NCBI RefSeq assembly: GCF_947623445.1
Contig: NC_135244.1
Span: forward strand, 18,042,860-18,106,859
Direction of reading: 5' to 3'
Length of the DNA stretch: 64,000 bases
DNA from: Clavelina lepadiformis
Lineage: Eukaryota; Chordata; Ascidiacea; Aplousobranchia; Clavelinidae
Position numbers and translations under genes: made by a program. Of the stretch, positions 60,690 to 64,000 are shown one piece after another (position 1 is the stretch's first letter; every line of letters begins with the position of its first letter). The notes under the pieces were generated by a model, which searched no databases, was not told where the DNA came from, and saw only the letters and a program-made list of their open reading frames with translations.

Positions 60690-63231
60690 ATGAATTACAC
60701 CAAATGGAAAATGCGATTTCGACAGCTCAAACATCACTGTTTGCTACCCAGAAGATTGTTAATAATTGCTGTGCTTTTTACGCTTATCATACTTGTGGCA
60801 TTAGCTTACAGGTGGGTTCAAAGACATATTTATGTTCTAGCATCACATCAGTTTATTTGCTTATCCTAACCATAAATACGAGTATAATTATGTATATGCA
60901 AGAGATGATTATTCAGTCAGCAAGAGATGATTATTTTAAGACCACTTTTTTATATCAAGAACAGAATAATCTCATCGTTGGAATAATTTCAAAACGAGTT
61001 GAATAATTCCATTAAAGAAATAAGTTCTGTATCTCATCCATACTTAAAAACTCTGTTTTTTTATTGTATTTGGTGAAGTTCTTATTCCAATGTTTTTCAT
61101 TTTGTTCCGGTGTTGATCTTATTCCTTTGAAGAAAATAATATGGGATAAATAAAAATGTATTTCAGCAGATGCGTTTTCAGACATTTAATGTTTTTGATA
61201 GTTTTTGCTAAGCTTAGCTATATTGGACTTATTCTGATGCAAGCGATTTTTTGGCCTTTCCGCAGAAAATGGAATTCACGGGTTTGGTTATATTCTTGTA
61301 CGGATAACGTTTATGGAGAGAAAAATATTATAGACAAATTATCAAACACAGAAGGCATTTACATGAAGGAAACGACCGACGAAAGGCCCCTCATTCAGTT
61401 TATTACCCACCCAAAAGCAGTGGAAGCAGCCCTCGTGGATGGAGTGTGTCAGCGAAATCCAGGTTTCACCAATTACCTTAGAATACCAAACCCAGCTCTT
61501 GATATTATATGGTCCGATGAGTAACCCGTACAGCGACTTACATTGCGACTGGCATAAGACAATGTGTTAAAAGTTAATTTTTCTAACCATGCGATAACTG
61601 TTACTTTGCAAGTTGTAACGGTTAATTAGTCTTTCATTTACAGGGAAATTTTTCTCAGCAACACTTTGTTTACGTGTTTGCAGGTGAAACAAAGTGGAAT
61701 ATCGTTTTTCTGGTCAAATCAGCCCAGAAAAATAGCGATCGGCGTGATTCCATTCGTAGCACCTGGGGTTCGATCAAAATATTTGATGACGTCATTTTCC
61801 AGGTTGTATTTATTCTCGGGAAGAGTGCGGATAACGTTGAAAACATGCGACTGAAGATGGAGGCTAGCAAATACGGAGATATTTTACTCTGTGATGTTGA
61901 AGATTCTTCCAAGTAAGACATCTATTTTTAGCGTTGCTCCATGACGGCAAACATCTGAGCTAACTGTGCAAACATCACACACAAAGGCATGGTATAGTGT
62001 ATAAGAGTATATAAGCTATTGCGTAAAGTATTTTTCTTTACACAGTCTCCATTTCCTTTGTATAACGGAGCACATGTTATTTGTTAAGGGTAAACAATTA
62101 ATGTTTGCCTGCTGAGATACAGATATGGATGGAGAAAGTTTAAAAAAAGCGGAAAACAGATCAAAGTGGTTTAATAATTAATCAATCAGCCAGTTAAGCT
62201 TGTTATCCTTGTTTATCGTTTACAATATTTAGTCTTTAAACAAACTTTGCAGTTACCACTAATCTAATATCAAACGCATATTTTGTATAACCATAGATTT
62301 GTACCGGAGAAAGTGCTTGCAGGAATGCAATGGTCATCGAACTTTTTGCCCGAAAACTGGATTTACGCTTCCATTGATGACGATATTGTAATCAATCCGT
62401 CGAGTTTCGTGGACTATTTTGACCAGTTGATTGGAAAGTTCACCAATACCAAAGGAAAAGTGTGTTTCGATGATCTTCCAATGGCTTGTTTCTACAACTA
62501 CCAGTCTGCGGATCCTCCATCACGAAACGAAAACTCAAAGTGGTACATGTCGCCTGAAAAGTTTCCTGGAGATTTTTGGCCGGTTTATTGCCGCGGTGGA
62601 ATGTACACTACAAGTAGCAAAATGGTCAAAGACTTGTTCGAAAAATCGAGAAGGACTGCTCATCTCTATCTCGATGACGTATGGATCACTGGATTTATGC
62701 GTCGAAAGTTGAACATGGGTGACTACAATATCGTGGTAAGTTTAGCAAACATTTTATTCATTGTGGTATTGCTACTTTTAATGCAGATTTCACCATCAAA
62801 ACTCCCGTATTTATTTAAACTTTGTTGCAATAGTGGGAGTAGAGTAAGACAGTGATCTAGTAGATGTCGTCATAACTTAACTATTCACTTGTGCCATGGT
62901 AGTTTCCCGCTTAAGGGGTCACAGCTCTTTTGTTTTTAGGGAAAGCCTAAAGACTATGTAATTTCAAGAGCTCGTTATCCATTTTTGTTGTTCAAGTTGG
63001 ATTTTAGTTTTTCTGATATTTTAGTTTCAACGCATATATTTATAACAGGCTCCTCCAATGTCTGTATTGACAGAGGAAGAAACGTACAAAGATCATAATA
63101 TAGAAGACTTACTAGTGAAGCATTTATGGGGCAACGTGGAAAACATAGAGGTCCACGTGCCAAGCAAACTTCGGGACGTCTGGACCGCGTTTGAACCTAA
63201 AATCAAAGATAAAATTCTATGTACTACGTAG
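60690..63231 (+). CDS. GT31 gene 4: beta-1,3-galactosyltransferase-like, 422 aa
   Basis: Golgi type II glycosyltransferase of family GT31 and recent duplicate of gene 3. Exons 60690-60811, 61167-61462, 61684-61912, 62297-62735, 63049-63231 give 423 codons, each exon equal in length to its gene 3 partner. It has the same tail, signal anchor (RRLLIIAVLFTLIILVALAY), stem motif TEGIYMKETTDERPL and NAGNAG acceptor (61161-61169). Catalytic motifs RRDSIRSTW, ASIDDDIVIN (DDD about residues 243-245), PGDFWP, YCRGGMYTTSSKMV and LDDVWITG are all intact. By eye it differs from gene 3 at about 19 residues, for example QAIFW for EAIFW, VENMRLKME for AENMRLKIE, and ACFYNY for ACVYNY. No disabling change is seen. 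Confidence 0.92.
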
Positions 63232-64000
63232 CATTTAATTTTTCGGTTTTTAATTATATTTCAGCAAACAATGTTTCTTCGCTTTGTTTTTCGGTTATGA
63301 GCAAATATTTTCAAGTTTCCAAATATATTATTTTGAATTTCAAAATACAAAGATTAATTTGCATTGAGTTTTAGCAGTTATTGTTCAGCGTGAAATTTGT
63401 CATATATTTCATTGTTTCACAAGTGTTTCAAAGATATTGCAGTGGTGAAAGTAAGCCGGAACGGTCCGAAACACCGTTTCGGGAAATGAATTATTGCCGG
63501 TACGGCGTACCGGTAAGAGTCAACGCCAATGTGTCGTATGTACTAAAAAAATTGCTTAGCAAAATTTGCCTACAGTTAACAATTGCACGAAATAAGTTAC
63601 AGTAACACGAAAACTTGTATTGGTACAAGCCTAAGATTGGTTTGACATGTTTTGGTGAATGAGTTTTCAACCCGGGGGCCGTTAGCGTTTTTTCTGGGGA
63701 TCTCCAGACTTTTGTGACTCTGTTGATTTTTCTTGGAAAGTTTTTTAATTTTCTTTCATTTTAACTAAGATGATTTTAATTCATTACTGCCTTCAATTCA
63801 TAATTATAGAAAACGCGACGTTTAGGTGATAGTTATTTGACAACAAAGGTAATTGTTGTTGTTTTGTCTTATAAACTGCTTTAACGGGAATTGACAAACG
63901 GTTTTAAATTTTTCTGCACTTGCATGGGATAGCTAACTGGTAGTCGTAAGCATCAGTGAAGTACGGTTTTTAACGGTTAAAGTGTTTTAACTTCAGAAGT
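63232..64000. other. Downstream of GT31 gene 4
   Basis: Duplicate of 53599-54358. No gene seen. Confidence 0.3.

Larger units (their letters stand above)
56543..64000. repeat. Segmental duplication, unit B (contains GT31 gene 4)
   Basis: Partner of unit A (45652-54358) in the same orientation. It runs past the right end of the window, so its true length is unknown. B-specific DNA includes about 330 bases at 59354-59680 flanked by GCTTA repeats. Confidence 0.92.

Noticed and set aside
1-64000. CRISPR arrays, bacterial operons, rRNA or tRNA genes
   Set aside because: None seen on either strand. Gene structure is plainly eukaryotic.

Overview
The window looks like accessory sequence from an invertebrate chordate, most likely an ascidian (sea squirt) of the Ciona kind. 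The sequence is AT-rich, with many small phase-conserved exons, GT-AG introns of roughly 100-1200 bases, clusters of young paralogues, and intergenic DNA full of hAT, Tc1 and LTR debris. The taxon is inferred from style, not proved. No tRNA, rRNA, CRISPR or prokaryotic gene was seen. Region 1 (1-23300) is a cluster of BTB-BACK-Kelch (KLHL) genes. Two lie on the minus strand (123-3703, first exon not found; 5702-9841, complete, 580 aa) and one is divergent on the plus strand (13658-20362, complete, 586 aa). Their exon lengths match almost base for base (121, 154, 218, 150 ... 120). Decayed KLHL pieces lie at 11553-12095, 12807-12870 and 22435-23290, so the cluster has been gaining and losing copies. 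Such proteins are substrate adaptors of cullin-3 ubiquitin ligases. Region 2 (23500-34300) is rich in transposons. It holds a minus-strand gene of four fibronectin type II (FN2) modules (25319-26460), one of which carries a stop codon. It also holds a 4.4 kb hAT element (27638-32056) with terminal repeats, an 8-bp target duplication and a transposase frame with one internal stop, plus short non-autonomous elements with exact 8-bp target duplications. Several of these match the Buster branch of hAT, by nnnTAnnn target sites or by leftover transposase pieces. Region 3 (35077-63231) is a tandem family of four GT31 (beta-1,3-galactosyltransferase-like) genes on the plus strand, each with five coding exons: a short cytoplasmic tail and signal-anchor helix, a stem, then the catalytic domain with an Asp-Asp-Asp motif. 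Genes 1 and 2 (381 and 384 aa) are diverged. Genes 3 and 4 (both 422 aa) sit in a recent segmental duplication (about 45652-54358 and 56543-64000+). Exon 4 is 439 bases in all four, and its 3' half is nearly identical in all of them, which points to gene conversion. A broken Ty3/Gypsy-like LTR element lies at the left edge of the first repeat unit, and its LTR is also at the start of the second. The window shows no obviously new molecular machine. The most noteworthy signals are the gene-conversion patch and replacement-rich divergence in the glycosyltransferase family, and the set of Buster-type hAT derivatives.
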